In this document: in pieces, positions 32,653-44,656 of the stretch
Layout: each line of letters opens with the position of its first letter
Numbering within the stretch: position 1 is the stretch's first letter
Origin: Guyanagaster necrorhizus
Lineage: Eukaryota; Basidiomycota; Agaricomycetes; Agaricales; Physalacriaceae
Reading direction: 5' to 3'
DNA length: 64,000 nucleotides
Assembly: GCF_019112545.1 (NCBI RefSeq)
Contig: NW_025064883.1
Location: 818,100 to 882,099, forward strand
The notes under the pieces: model-generated
Told to the model about the DNA's origin: nothing
Database searches by the model: none
What the model saw: only the letters and a program-made list of their open reading frames with translations
Made by a program: the position numbers and the translations under genes

Positions 32653-34274
32653 TTAAGAGAACTTGGCGTCGAGAAGGCGAAGCGCGTCGCGAACACCAGC
32701 TGCTTGAACCTCACGCACTCTTCGTTGTCCGCATCTCAGTAATTCTTCTTCTGGTACCAACTGTGGCGGTGACGCCCGCCCCGACATTCTGAGGGCTTTG
32801 CCCTCGGTTCCTGTGCCTCCATTCGTTGGCTGGGGAGATATTGAACGTTCCGGAGTGATGGATCCGAGGGGAGGAGATATGACCACACGAGGCCCTGTAC
32901 ATTTCGATCTTCTAGCAACTACGTCGGCGAGAAGACTCAGGTCGGAAAATGCGACATTAGGGTGGGACTTCAACTGTTGCCATGCGTCATTCGTGGGGAT
33001 GGTCTCCTGATCTGACTTGCCAGATCGTGGTTCCGGTCTGCCCAATGCGTCATTCTGCGCGCAAGGACAGTCGACGCAGGGCTCCTGCGAGGCTACTGAC
33101 TGACTGATGGCAGCACAAAATGCCTTCCCAAAAGTGTCGCCGGCGCAAGCCAAACAATTGTCAGGATCACCTGAACAACTTGCAATGACATCAGAATGGA
33201 ATGGTGATTTTGGACGCAGAGGCGAAACGGGAAATATTTCTCCGACATTCGTGCTGAGAGGTCTGCGGCGTAATGGAATGGCTGGCTGATAGGCAGGAAG
33301 ATTGTCCAGTATAGAGGGAACAGCGGGAGGAGGTGAGCCCATACGCAAAATTGGATCGGGGTCATCAAATCTCTCTAGTTTCAAGGGAGATTGTGCCGTT
33401 GATTGGATCACGACTTCGCGGCAAACACAAGGAGTATCTTCACTGCAAAAGCCGCATCCAAACGGCGGGAATGGAGTATCCAATGGTGGCTTGGAAGCAG
33501 TCGAAAAGTCAATCAAGTTGGCTAGATTGGGACTCGAGAATGAGGGGTCATGGTCGATGGGTGACTGAGGCGTCTCCGGCGCTTCATTGGACTCCGGTGA
33601 CGACGCGGTGGATAGGGTATAAGAAGGAGGTGTCGGGGACTGTGAGGCCTGCGAATCTGAGATGATCCTGCTTTTCTTTCTCGACAACAGCGTGGATGAA
33701 GTGGACGCAGGAGATTCATCTCTTGACCTCTTCTTATTATTTGCGAGAGCAGCGTCACGTTCCGACTCCACCTTGGTGATCTTCTCCTGAAGAGATTTAT
33801 TCTGCTTCCGTAGCATTTCATTCTCCTCCTTGAGCCGCTTGGCAATGTTTTGGAGCGCCACGTTACGCTCTATTTCTCCCTGCTCATAAGACTGCAGGCG
33901 AGCCTGTAATTCTGCAAGCTGAGACTGTTTTCTCTCTCGGAATGCACGCTGTGCAGCTCTATACAGTGATAAATATATGTGAGGAAATTTGTCGCCAAAG
34001 AACTTACCTGTTCTGAACGCGCCGACCTTTACCATCTACCTGGTAATAGTTCAGACGACGTGGCAAATACTATAGCGACTGATTATGACATACGTCCGGG
34101 TCGGTGTTGGATGGTGCAGGATCCTTCTTGGGTTTACGACCAGGCTTGGGCTTGGGTTGAATGACCCATTCTTTAGAAGCTGAGCCGGAAGTCAGTCACT
34201 GCTACAAGTATTAGTGAACAAGTCCTACCTGTCGCCCACAAAGCCGGATTTGAGGAAGATACTGCAGTAGACAT
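32653..34274 (-). CDS. HAPX: Iron-homeostasis bZIP regulator HapX
   Basis: HapX joins the CCAAT-binding complex and represses iron-using genes in iron starvation. The ATG at 34274 gives MSTAVSSSNPALWATA; splicing gives SKEWVIQPKPKPGRKPKKD, the Hap4-like CBC-binding motif. After two further introns comes the bZIP basic region GRRVQNRAAQRAFRERKQSQ and its zipper (LAELQARLQSYEQGEIERNV, LKEENEMLRKQNKSLQEKI). Downstream are cysteine-rich regions CGFCSEDTPCVC and CSGDPDNCLACAGDTFGKAF plus CVDCPC, which in HapX sense iron, probably through Fe-S. Stop at 32653. The Hap4-type motif fused to a bZIP with several Cys-rich blocks is diagnostic of HapX, not of Yap1. Its upstream region holds an iron-GATA site. 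Confidence 0.9.
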
Positions 34275-34613
34275 CAACAGAAAAGGCTATACGACGATAA
34301 ACAAAGAGCTATCCTGCGTTGAATATAGTCGGGCGCAAGATTTAGACATGGAACATGGGGGAAGAGAATCAGGTTACACTTATCTGATAAGATGGTGGGT
34401 TATCTCGGCTATAGTCGGACCGTCGGACTCCGAATGTGAGGCCATTCGGCTTTATGATCCGATTATACCTGACCTGAAAACCCACAAGCTGAATGTGCCT
34501 AGACTCTAGTATGTGAAGGGGAATTCACGCGAACAACGGTCAAGATATGTATACCAATCGCCCATGTAATACAGGATGACGAGTTCTGCTCATCACTCGG
34601 ACGAAGATACATA
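34275..34613. promoter_or_regulatory. HapX promoter region
   Basis: 339 bp between the HapX start and the stop of the upstream eIF3b gene on the same strand. It contains ATCTGATAA (34382-34390), another GATAAC core on the minus strand at about 34400-34405, and a CCAAT box at 34554-34558. Confidence 0.6.
34382..34390 (-). promoter_or_regulatory. ATCWGATAA iron-GATA-factor site upstream of HapX
   Basis: ATCTGATAA on the plus strand and, one step out, ATCAGATAA on the minus strand: TTATCTGATAA is read as the motif both ways. It is about 110 bp before the HapX start. ATCWGATAA is the known site of SreA/Urbs1/Fep1-type iron-responsive GATA repressors. Confidence 0.75.
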
Positions 34614-37258
34614 TCAATCAGCAATCTCCTCCTCTATTTGCTCAATCACCTCTTCGACCCAAACCTCAATTTCTTCCTTGTCACCATCGCCACCCTGGTC
34701 CACCGAGTACTTTTGACCACGACTCTCAGCGAATTCTTTTTTGGACCTTGCCCGCCAGGCATTCCATTCATCGACGAGTCTTTTACGATGAGCAATCAAT
34801 TCGGCATTAACAGTTAGATGCTCTTTGGCGTCCTCGTCGTCGAAGACACGGCTATACTCCCGCAAGTTCTTCCGTACCTGCCGCTGATGCTCTTTTGTAA
34901 GCAAGGTACGAGGCCGAGGTCGCCAAATAAACTGCTTGAAACGATCTTGTATCTGCTTCATGAGCTCCTGTCCTTTGAAATCCCAAATCGCGTAGCCATT
35001 TTCGAGCTGATAGAGTAGTATCAGCTAATGGTCTAGAAACCAATCAGAAGTCCTCGACGTAAGCTCACCGTATGAGTCCAGGCGCTAGCGCTAGTAGCTA
35101 AATATCGGCCGCTGGGATCCCACTCAACATCCGTGACGCCATAATGGTCTGCGGTGCCTAGCAGCTGAATACCGCTACCCCAATCCTCCTTGGACGTCTG
35201 TCCTTCTCGTCGAGCGACATCTTCAATGTTGAAATCTAGATCCCAAAATTCCAGCTCCGACTTGGAAGATGACCCAACTGTTGCGAGCACGACATGTCGC
35301 CCACGTGGGGACCAACGAATAGCATTGCTGGTTCGGTTAGGGAGCGTTCCTAGACGGGTGTTAGGGACCGACGACATCATCAAATAAAAAGAGACGACTC
35401 ACGCAACAGTTTGAAGTCATTTTTGCCGCGTTCGAGTTGGTAGAAGCTGACATCTGTCTTGGTTGTGATGCCAGGACCTGGATTTCCTAAATTCGGATCA
35501 TTGCTGGATACAATAGCAAATCGTTCTCCTTTAGGTTCCCACGAGAAGTCGGTTACAGTATCTGAAAAATGATGCCACGGAACAAATGAGATGCTATCTG
35601 AAAAAAATGATGAAATTTTTACCTTTCAGTTCCACGACTTCAACAGGATAATCCTTTTCACGAACTCTGAAAATTTCGAGATTGCAGAAGATAGATTTCT
35701 TCGTCTTCGTGTGACGGTCAACCTTTACACAGAGGAAGTCGCCTTGATTTTGCCAGAACAGTTTGCACTGAAGAATATGACGGTGAGCCGTATGCAACAA
35801 ATGAAGACGGAAAGCCCGAACCTCTGTTACGTTGAACAAATTTTTTTGCCGTAATATGGTGCGACTTGGGAAACTGAGCAATGTAACACGAGCCGGCTGG
35901 TTGGCCACCTCTGGCGTCCAATACACCAGCATATTTTCGCGCGCCTTCGTCTTACCGTTCATTGTGGCAGAAGCTTCTTTATCCGCATCTTCTTTATCTT
36001 TGTCTCCTCGAGGGCACCATTCAAAGTCGGCGACACCTTCGATTTTGAGACTCTTCTTTCCGTGCAAGAACATGCTGGGAAGCTCATGGACACTAATCAT
36101 CTGACCAGGAGTGACACGGGCAACGAACTTGTCGTCGGGACTCCATTTGAGTGCAGGCCACTGCATCTGCTTTTTGCCGTTAGGACTATCTCCCTCCGTG
36201 ACGGTGGAAAATGTTCGGAGCAGATAGCCAGATTTAATGTCCCAGACGGCAAGATTATTTCCTTCATCGTCGGGAGAGAAATACTGTGGGCCTTGCGTAG
36301 CACCTTCGGGGACGACAATCGGCTCATTTGACCAAGTAACGATATATTGTTCGCATGGCGAAAAGTCGATGAGCTTCACCAGTGGATGGGCGAAACGTTG
36401 CTGAGGCTTCCAGGAAGAGCCTCCCCACAATCGTACACCTTGTCGATGAAGGGTTGAGATGTACGTACCCAAGGGCGACCAGGCAACGTATAGGAAATCT
36501 TTCCAATCCTAAAGTATTATCAGAGGCCACAAAAATGAAAAGAATTGAGCTTCTGACAGGTTTGTAAGCGAGTTCACACTGTGAAGGCTTTCCGTGCCAA
36601 TAAATCTCAACATCTTCACCGCGATAGGTGACATATTGGTCGCGGCCTTGTGGATCCGCCAACCATGCGCGCAAATGTTCCTTAGAGCAAAAAATTAGAG
36701 CGATTGTGAATAGGATTGACTTGGCTGATATTATTCACCCTGGGTGTGTACTCCTCTATTTCTGGTTCAACATAGGTTTCATCCAGTTCCGCATATCTCT
36801 CGATGTCAGTGAATTTATTGACCTTGAATTGATGTCTGGCGTCGAAAGGATGGTTATGCATCGTTGCGAGGGCCATATTGGCTTCGTCCATGGAACGAAA
36901 ATCAATGAAGATATACCTGAGGAATGTTATTAGAGATTTTTTTGGGCTAATACAGCCAACACACCCTTTGCCTTTCCCTGTATTGTCATCCCATGGTACG
37001 GATATATCATCCGGCCTTATTGGGCAGCCTTTCCTGGAGAATTCCTTGGAGATTTTTGCAAGTAGTTTGTCTAGTTTTGACTTGTCGATGACGGGGATAC
37101 CGTCTACGACTATTGTATTGTCAAAGCCATCGTCATATTCTACGCGGTATCTGTGAAGACCAGTCAGAACACGCTTGGATCTTCGCGAACAAACTCTCAT
37201 ACTTTGCTTCAATATCAGAGCAGTCAATGTCGTCGACATTGTCAGTGATTCCTGGCAT
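34614..37258 (-). CDS. PRT1: Translation initiation factor eIF3 subunit B (Prt1)
   Basis: eIF3b is the scaffold of eIF3 on the 40S subunit. The ATG at 37258 gives MPGITDNVDDIDCSDIEAK, spliced to YRVEYDDGFDNTIVVDGIPV, the RRM that binds eIF3a/j. It continues YIFIDFRSMDEANMALATMH, FTDIERYAELDETYVEPEIE, EHLRAWLADPQGRDQYVTYR and the nine-bladed propeller (VRLWGGSSWKPQQRFAHP, LAVWDIKSGYLLRTFST, MLVYWTPEVANQPARVTLLS, FAIVSSNDPNLGN, GVTDVEWDPSGRYLATSAS). It ends with a helical acidic tail EEVIEQIEEEIAD and TGA at 34614-34616. About nine introns. Divergent from the SLS1-like gene, 114 bp between starts. Identity is certain. Confidence 0.95.
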
Positions 37259-37372
37259 TTTGAGGTGGTCCGGATTTGACAAGCAAAAGTTGCTGTTTGT
37301 GCACGTTTGAGCCCAAAGGTCGGCCGTCGGTTTCGATTTTGAAGTCAGAAACGACGACCACGGTCCCTTTGG

Positions 37373-40075
37373 ATGTCGATATATCGCGTTGGGCGCGCTC
37401 TGCGACAGCCTCTTTGTTCTGCTTGCATTCTTTCTCGATTCCATCGCCTGTATACTGTTGCGGCCGTACAGCACGCTGCCCCGACAGCTGCGAGTGAAGA
37501 CAACACTGAGCCGTCGTCCGAACCTTCACCACCCAAGGCTTCAAAACGAAAATCTACGAGGAAAGCTACAAAGAAGCCCGATGTACCACCCCGTAAAACG
37601 GTGTTGGAAGAGAGTAGGGTACATTCCCACCTTGCATCCTTGCAGGCGACAGAGGGTATTCTGACCCTCGACGAACTTGAGCGGCACAAGCCTTCTGGTC
37701 TTGCACATCCCCAGTCTCCAAAATACGAAGAACAATATTCGGAACTTCAAAACTTTCTTCTGCGCTCTTTCAACAGCAAACAACTCGTCCAGTTTATACG
37801 CCTTTCCGGCTCTAACGTACCGATGTCACGCGACAAAAACTCTTTGGTTACAATAATTCTGGAGGAGACCTGGAATATGCCATCGCTTTCTCAGATACAG
37901 AAGGATAAAAAGGAGCGCACTGAAACGGGCTCCCAAAGTGCGGACTTTGTTTTGGAGCTTTTTTAAGGTTGTAACTTCTTTTTAGCATATCCGCTGGATC
38001 GACGCCAGTCGTTTTTAATCCTTGGAAAAGGTCAGTTCTTCCGGCGCATCCTTAGATACATAACTCATGTTGCATAGATGGAATCGATCTCCTTACCCTC
38101 TCCACCAAATACAAAGTCCAGATGTCGTTTTCATCCAATCCATTATCCTTAAAAGTGTCGGGTTTAAGGGTGCACCTGAACCAATTGAGTGAACATGTAT
38201 TGCGCTTCAAGGAGGTACCGCCAAACTCTTTCTTCTTTATTGGAAGCTAACGTGAATATGTGCAAGAGTATACGCGACGAAATCTATCATCTTCCGACCA
38301 AATTGCCAATCCGAGCCGATCTATTGCAGCGTGTGTCACGCTTGGCAGGAGCTTTCACGGAGAATCTCGAATGCGGGACGGTCAGTGAACCCAGCCCCCG
38401 TTGAGGTTGAGCCCGAATTGAATCAAGGCACGTAGATACGGATAAGCTACAAAGTAGATCAATCTCAAGCACTGATCCATGCAAAGCGCTTGGCTACACG
38501 GGCTTCGTGTGAGGCTAGTATTGTCTACCATTGGCTCCAGCGTGTTACTAAATATTTATTCATCAGTCACTGTCAAGTCCTGACCGAGATGTGTTCGTAC
38601 ATATACCTCCTGGAATACCGAGTTCCACTCCAGTACCTCTCTCGATGTTTCCACACACATATTCCTTGTATCCTTTCTTATCCCCTCGTACTGTTCCCTG
38701 GACTTCCAGTGGTGGTGGATCGTTCCGAATTCGACGAGTGGGCGAATGGCTTGGTATCAGCTCTAGAGAAGATTTGCTAAAATCTGGAGGCCTAGCCATG
38801 GGAAGAGGAACTGTCTTAACAAAGGAAGCGTACGTGAGCTTCGCTTGTTTTCTTTGTGTCGTACAGATAACTTACACGCAGTAGAGAAAAGGAGGATATT
38901 AGACAAGTGCTCAAGAATATGGCTGGTCTCGATGAAACAAAAACTGTGACGGCTTCGTAAGCTCTGCCTTGCTCTATTATATAATGCTAAAATAGTTACC
39001 CTCAGCTTTGGGCATGTTCTTCTGAATACTCCGCCTTTGGCAAGGACGACACTTGTACCTCCCCTGAAGGGAAACTGGCCTTTAGCGGACATTCTTAAGT
39101 GGATCAGAGAGTATACCGTTCCCCGGACATTTTCACCTAGGTTCGCTGCGCATCGCAATCTATTCGCTTGTACAATTGACGATTTTGCAGTGTACCGGCA
39201 GCAGTACTTGAGCTGACGCCTTCTAATCAACGCACACTGCACCGTCTTATTTATCGACAAGTCTTTCCACCTGATACACGGGCAAATCCAGATTCGGCAA
39301 GAACAATCAGGTTCGAGACGGCATTGAATGTTCTCCCGGAGGAGGGTCAAAATGGAACGTAAGTACTTGACGCCCCGAAGCAACAACATGAATTATAATA
39401 ATTCGGGTTAAAGTTCTTTTTCACCTTCAGCCTCTATTGGATCAGAAGAATCCTTCGATTTGATGTTACCTGACCGGTAGGTAACTTTCAATGGCATCGT
39501 TTATATAACTGACTTCATCTTATGTAGTTCGACAGACATTCAATTTTCTGTATCAGACACACGTAGTCTGACTATGAGTGAATGGCCCTCAGAACTGAAG
39601 GGATATTTCGAGGCACTGCAATCTTTGTTCGTAGATTTTTCTTGTCGCCTTCATTCTGCCACTGATCTCGTTATAGTATTCTGGGGTCCGATGATGGTGC
39701 TCCTCAGCCAGAGACGCCATTAACCCTCTGTCACGGGGACGAAACATACGTACTCAATTTCAGTTCCAGTGTACGTCAACACAACGATACTATCCCGGGG
39801 GCTGATTTCCAGTCCGATTTCACGAGTGAAAATGAGTTGGATCTCGAAAGTGATCAGAAATCTAGCGTGTGCAAGGTGACTGCATGGTGTTTTGGTCAAC
39901 AGCATCCTCCAAACTGATATTTATTAAGGTCGTTTGCCAAAATGTGTTCAATGAAGCTAGTTGGAGATCCTTCATGAAGACCTGCGATCATCTCTCGACC
40001 CTCTCTTTTCGTGTCACCCCTCCTACTTCGACATTAGAAGGGTCAGCTGAAGATCTCGAGACTGAAAGATTTTGA
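37373..40075 (+). CDS. SLS1: Mitochondrial Sls1-like protein
   Basis: Yeast Sls1 is an inner-membrane protein that couples mitochondrial transcription with translation. The ATG at 37373 gives MSIYRVGRALRQPLCSACIL and SRFHRLYTVAAVQH, a good presequence. A Lys/Ser/Pro-rich linker leads to VLEESRVHSHLASLQATEGI, EQYSELQNFLLRSFNSKQLV, QFIRLSGSNVPMSRDKNSLV and TIILEETWNMPSL, then (after splicing) YPLDRRQSFLILGKDGIDLL and TLSTKYKVQMSF, matching the SLS1 family. Later exons run through VPAAVLELTPSNQRTLHRLI and LCHGDETYVLNFSSSVRQHN to a stop at 40075 (LETERF). Exon joins in the 3' half were only partly resolved. Family assignment rests on the NKQLxxFIRLSG...EETW...DRRxxFLILGK pattern. Confidence 0.72.
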
Positions 40076-40172
40076 ATTTTGATTATACGCAAACATACTT
40101 TAAATAATAGACACCCCACATATCAATGTGTATGCACAGACTGTAAGACTATTACTGGTCCACAAAAACTGT

Positions 40173-43100
40173 CTAAGTGCGCTTCCGCTTTTTGTTGGCT
40201 TTCTCGATACGCTTCTTTGCTCGGACCTGTAAGGATAGCATTAGTACGTCTACACGAGATAAGGCTGCCGATTACCTCTTTCTTCATTCTGGAGTCCACC
40301 ATGGTGTATCGGCCTTTGACGCCTTTCGGTCGTCCCTTGACTCCTTTGTGGTCACCTTTTGCGACGACAACCTTCACCTCTTTCTTGGCTTTCTTTCCGG
40401 AAGACATCCCTTTCCGCATGAGCTTCTCAATTTGCTGCGCCTTCTCTCTCTCTGTCATATCAGCAGTGTTATTAACGCCTTCAGCCTTTTTCATCGCCTT
40501 CTCCAATCTCTGTGCCGCTCGGAATTTCTTTCGGCCTTTAGCTTCGGCTATCTTCTTGATAGGACGAGCATCTAAAGCGCGCTGTTTGGCCCGAAGAGCA
40601 GCAACGGCTTCCTTTGTGACCGGTAAATTTGGTTTGTAGTGTTTAGATTCGTCGTCCAGAAACCACGATGGAAGTCCATCCTTGGAGTTGAGGGAGTGGC
40701 GATTAAAACCGTCATTGATCAGTTGTGTCCGTGTCTTTTCGCGATTGACTAGCTGCTGAGCAAGCGTGACAGCTTCGGGTGTTACCAGTCCCAAAGCTAA
40801 ATTTCTGTTAGGAAAGACGCAAATCAAGAAGAAATTTCCAAGCTAACATTTGATTTTAGCTTGCTTCGTCTCAACTTCATTTTTGCTTTCAGCATCCCAC
40901 ATGTCTACATCATTTTCCTGTACTGGAACGATTTCAAAATCATCGTCGTCGTCGCCATGCTGCGTTTCTAACACCTAAAATCAATGTCATTCTTGAACAT
41001 GCTGAAGGAGCGTTCAGAACATACCTGGAAGCTCCCCTCAGTACCGTCAGATTCATCTCCGTCAGAAATATCGTCTAGGTTGTCCATATTTGCGAACACA
41101 TCTTGGCTAAACCAGACACTGGCCGCCTGATTACCAGGCTCCTGCAGCTTCGTAACTAAACGGGTCCTTTTAGAGCCATCAGTAGTATCGTCGGTGCGCC
41201 GACGCTTCTTCGATGGAGCGCCGTTGATGACGCTCTCATCATCAGAACTCTCATTGTCATCCTTGACCTGCTGCAGTACATCGTAGCCGCCGTCCTCACT
41301 TCCCGATTCTTCATCGCAATTTTCGTTCTCAGACCCTTTAATCCCTCCCCATTCTTCTCTGTGTGCATTTTTCTCCCTCGCTTCCTTGACTCTGAATTTT
41401 GCGTCGCGTTCACGTAGGCGATCTTGGTAAGCGTCATACAGCCCATCCAACTCCATCTCTAAGCCTTGTAGGTTTCTCTCTTTTTCCTCCTCGGAATCTA
41501 AAACTTCGGGCTCGTCACCACTAATCTGTGCGGCGTCGATGTCACCGTCGTCACTACCCTCACCGTTAGCAAATCTTGTGAGATACCCCCGCTGCCGTAG
41601 ATGATTTTCGGTGGTTTTCAAGTCAAAGACATCATCTCGGCCAATGCCGAGGGAGGCGTCTTGCTGGTCCAAGCCAATGTCTAGTGGAGCGGTCATTTGA
41701 AGCTGCATCCGTTGCATAGTTCGAGTACGTATTTCATTGGCTCGTCTTCGTTCCCGCTTATTTCGTGCTGCAGCCTCTGCGTTGAGCCGCTCCAACTATA
41801 ATGCACGATTAGCTTCATGTTATCACCATAAAATGTATCGACATGCCTCGTCCTGGATTTGCTGCTCCTCATCGACCTCCTCTGTTAATTCTACGGCTTC
41901 GGTTATTTCCTCTGTTTCCTTAGTCTTGACATCTATACCGAGCTATTCAATCGTGAAATAAAGGAAAATAAAGTTCAAGTGAAGCAACTGACTTCTTCTC
42001 GCAGAGCAGATCTCCATTTTAACAAAGCCTTGAAATCACCCCTGCCTAGAACCTTTAGATCATCCAGATTCACTCTTACATCCGCTGTAGTAATGGGCAG
42101 GCCCAACCATCTGGGAAAAGAAGAGGTCAATACCTCGTTGGCATAACCAAAGCACGGCTTACGTTTCCTCTTCCTCAGTCTCGAATATAATTTTGTTCAC
42201 GGATCCGAGTACGGAGATAGGATCCGGGCTTTTCACGAATTCCGAGACAGAACATGCTTTGAACAAAGTATAATCTCCATCAGCATAACCATCTCGTTTC
42301 CGTCGTTTCTTTTCCGGCTGGAAGACATTGGCTTGGGCATGACTGTTAATAATACCCTTGTCAGCGCTGTCGGATACCGAAGCAGCCAAGTCCTTGAAGA
42401 CATGTTTGGGGTCGAGGAACTTGGGGTCAATGTGTTTAGGCGCATAAAAATCCCTGCATACGACGAAAATTTCTGCGGAAACATTCCTGGCGTATCCTTT
42501 CAACTGCATGTAGAATGATGACAAAGACTGCGACTCACCTGGATGAAGGAGGTTTCGTCGCTTCTACTTTTCCAAACAACTGATTGAATACCCAAATGAG
42601 GTTGTTGTAGTCTGCACTGCGAAAAACTTTGGTCACAAATGTTCCACCCTTTATCAAGAACTCCACTGCTAGCTTCAAACTCATTAAGACGAGCTCAGAT
42701 TGACTGTAGGCATCTTGAATCCACGCAGTTCCCACATTGGGGGCACCATCGTGAAGAACAACATCGGCTTTCCAGTCCTTCAGCTCCCCCCGAAGGAGAT
42801 TCCGGCATTGGGGTGAAGTGATATCGGAAGCGAATGTCACCACTCGAGGAATGGGCTTGATCGGCACAAGGTCGACACCTAAATTTGAAGTTAGACGTCT
42901 TATACTGGGCAAAGACATTCAAGATACTCGCCAACAATAACGCTATTAATGGGCATATATTTACTGGCAACTTGAAGCCATCCTCCAGGTGCGGCACAGA
43001 GATCGATACAGCATCTCGCTGACTCCAAAAATGCGTACTTTTTGTTAAGTTGAATGAGTTTGAATGCCGAACGTGCTCGATATCCTTGTTCTCTTTAGGA

Positions 43101-43204
43101 GATACTTGAGGATAGAATAACAAGTAGCCAAAAAATGCGTACTTTGCGAGTTTGTAGTACTTGTCCAGGCGACCCTTCCCCGTTTTCTTTTGAACCTTCG
43201 CCAT
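40173..43204 (-). CDS. SPB1: 27S pre-rRNA 2'-O-methyltransferase Spb1
   Basis: Spb1 methylates the 25S rRNA A-loop guanosine during 60S assembly. The ATG at 43204 gives [20 protein letters not shown]. Splicing supplies [20 protein letters not shown], the FtsJ SAM-binding motif, then [40 protein letters not shown] (catalytic Asp), [20 protein letters not shown] (catalytic Lys) and [13 protein letters not shown], ending the Rossmann domain. A middle domain includes [16 protein letters not shown] and [20 protein letters not shown]. The long acidic region ([21 protein letters not shown]) precedes the conserved C-terminal Spb1 domain [40 protein letters not shown] and [20 protein letters not shown], then a basic tail with TAG at 40173-40175. 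About 900 residues. Convergent with SLS1-like (97 bp). Confidence 0.95.
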
Positions 43205-43342
43205 GGTACGAAGAGTAAGTAGACAGGAAAAAAGATTGCGTTCGGCCCGATAACTCCGGAGGCAAACAAGTACGTAAGTGCCAGCAACGTGGCAACTCCA
43301 TACCCTATGTCACAATCAGAACCACTATTGCCAAGGCGCAAT

Positions 43343-43928
43343 ATGAGAACTTTTCCTGGTCCAGGACTGTTATGGAGGACTGGTGCTATTTTCGGTCCGT
43401 CTCTATTCTATTCTCTAATACGATTCTGGGATTTTTTGCTGGCAATACCTTCATTTCTTTACTGGACGTCGGACGAAATTCAGGCTGACACTGTATACTA
43501 TCTAGTTACGGCGGGCGTTCTCACTGGCGCTTTTGGCGCGCATGCCTTGAGGGGAAGACCCGGTATGACCCCCGACAAAATCCACGCTTTCCAGACTGCG
43601 TCCCAATATGCTGTAAGTCGTACTGGTCACTGCCGGTCACGAATGTAACATTTTGCTACAGGTTTTCAACGGTTTGGCCCTGCTGTTGGTATCAATGCAT
43701 CCTCGATTTGCATTCCATCCCTTTACTGGACCTGCCATCGCCACAGGAGGTCTTTTGTTTTCCGGTTCAATATTCGCATTGACCCTGAACAGCAAATTAA
43801 AACCTTTGGGTCCCATAACGCCATTAGGTGGAGTTTTTCTCATTGCTGGGTAAGTATTTGAGCCGAATATATACAGTATCCTGGTTCTGACGAGAGGAAT
43901 ATACAGATATCTCTCCCTTGCCATTTGA
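43343..43928 (+). CDS. TMEM256/DUF423 small membrane protein
   Basis: Small multi-pass membrane protein family of unknown role. Exons 43343-43394, 43506-43612, 43662-43849 and 43907-43928 sum to 369 nt, 122 residues. Translation: MRTFPGPGLLWRTGAIFV, then TAGVLTGAFGAHALRGRPGM, TPDKIHAFQTASQYA joined to VFNGLALLLVSMHPRF, GLLFSGSIFALTLNSKLKPL and GPITPLGGVFLIAGYLSLAI. The GAFGAHALxxRxxMTPxKxxxFxTASQY block and the GPITPLGGxxxIxGY end are diagnostic. Intron 1 (111 nt) is a multiple of three without stops, so an unspliced form would also be open. Divergent from SPB1 (138 bp between starts). Confidence 0.88.
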
Positions 43929-44656
43929 TGTATCTTATAAACCTTTCTGCTGATTGTTGTGACTATACTATTTCTCATTTCGTCTTTTACAAGACAGTAA
44001 ATATCCTTGAAGTTTGCATAAGTCATTTGTTGTCTCCGGTAGTATGCGTACGTCAAGAATTGCGCCTTTCTTCCTTTCTCTCACAGAAAACGTTTGAACA
44101 ACTGAATACAATGATTATAAAAGAGGCTGGGCCTGGCCACATTCTTTCACAAGCACACCCTGGGCCTCCCTTAGAATCGTCTTTTTTGCTCACTTCTTCA
44201 ATTCTTTAAGGATACCTTATCAGCCCGAAACTCAGGTGGTGAAAGGGTGCATCTAGGGTTATTCCCCGTTTGTTCTTTTCTGTTTATAATAACGTGTTTA
44301 AGAGTAACGACACGCGAATGAATTGCGTTTTCACTGTGTTTTAAAGAACGCTAACGCTCGCTCCTCTGCTGTCAGTGTTATCAATTTCGAGTCGCGTGAT
44401 CACATGACTTACGCGTCGTGAACTCCGCCTGTCACTTGTCACAGTGACACTGCTGTAAACAACGAAATTTGCATTCTTGACTTCCACCTTCCTCCCTCTC
44501 CTGCACTTTTTGGATATCTGCGACTCGCCCTCCCGCCCTCCTCTCATCGTCCAGCTACCCAATCCTCATCTCAGAAGGTGACTTTCACAGTATTTCAGGT
44601 ACGCGTATACCCTATCTTGGCACTGTGGCCTCATTAAGACGCATCTCGCAGCCAGT
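43929..44656. other. Intergenic, 728 bp
   Basis: Holds the TMEM256 3' end and the promoter of the zinc-finger gene. A 13-bp perfect palindrome TGTCACAGTGACA lies at 44437-44449, about 210 bp before the next start. From about 44480 it becomes pyrimidine-rich, as fungal promoters often do near the transcription start. No gene seen. Confidence 0.45.
44437..44449. promoter_or_regulatory. TGTCACAGTGACA palindrome upstream of the zinc-finger gene
   Basis: Six-base arms around one base. Such short symmetric sites can bind dimeric regulators, but no factor can be named. Confidence 0.3.

Noticed and set aside
37140..37200. A 22-nt ultra-short intron at the start of eIF3b
   Set aside because: A 52-nt intron beginning GTATGA after DIEA(K) gives the conserved SDIEAK-YRVEYDDGFDN and normal length, so the short reading is unnecessary.
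40079..40639. 186-codon plus-strand frame
   Set aside because: It lies antisense to the conserved C-terminal Spb1 domain and is explained by codon bias of that gene.
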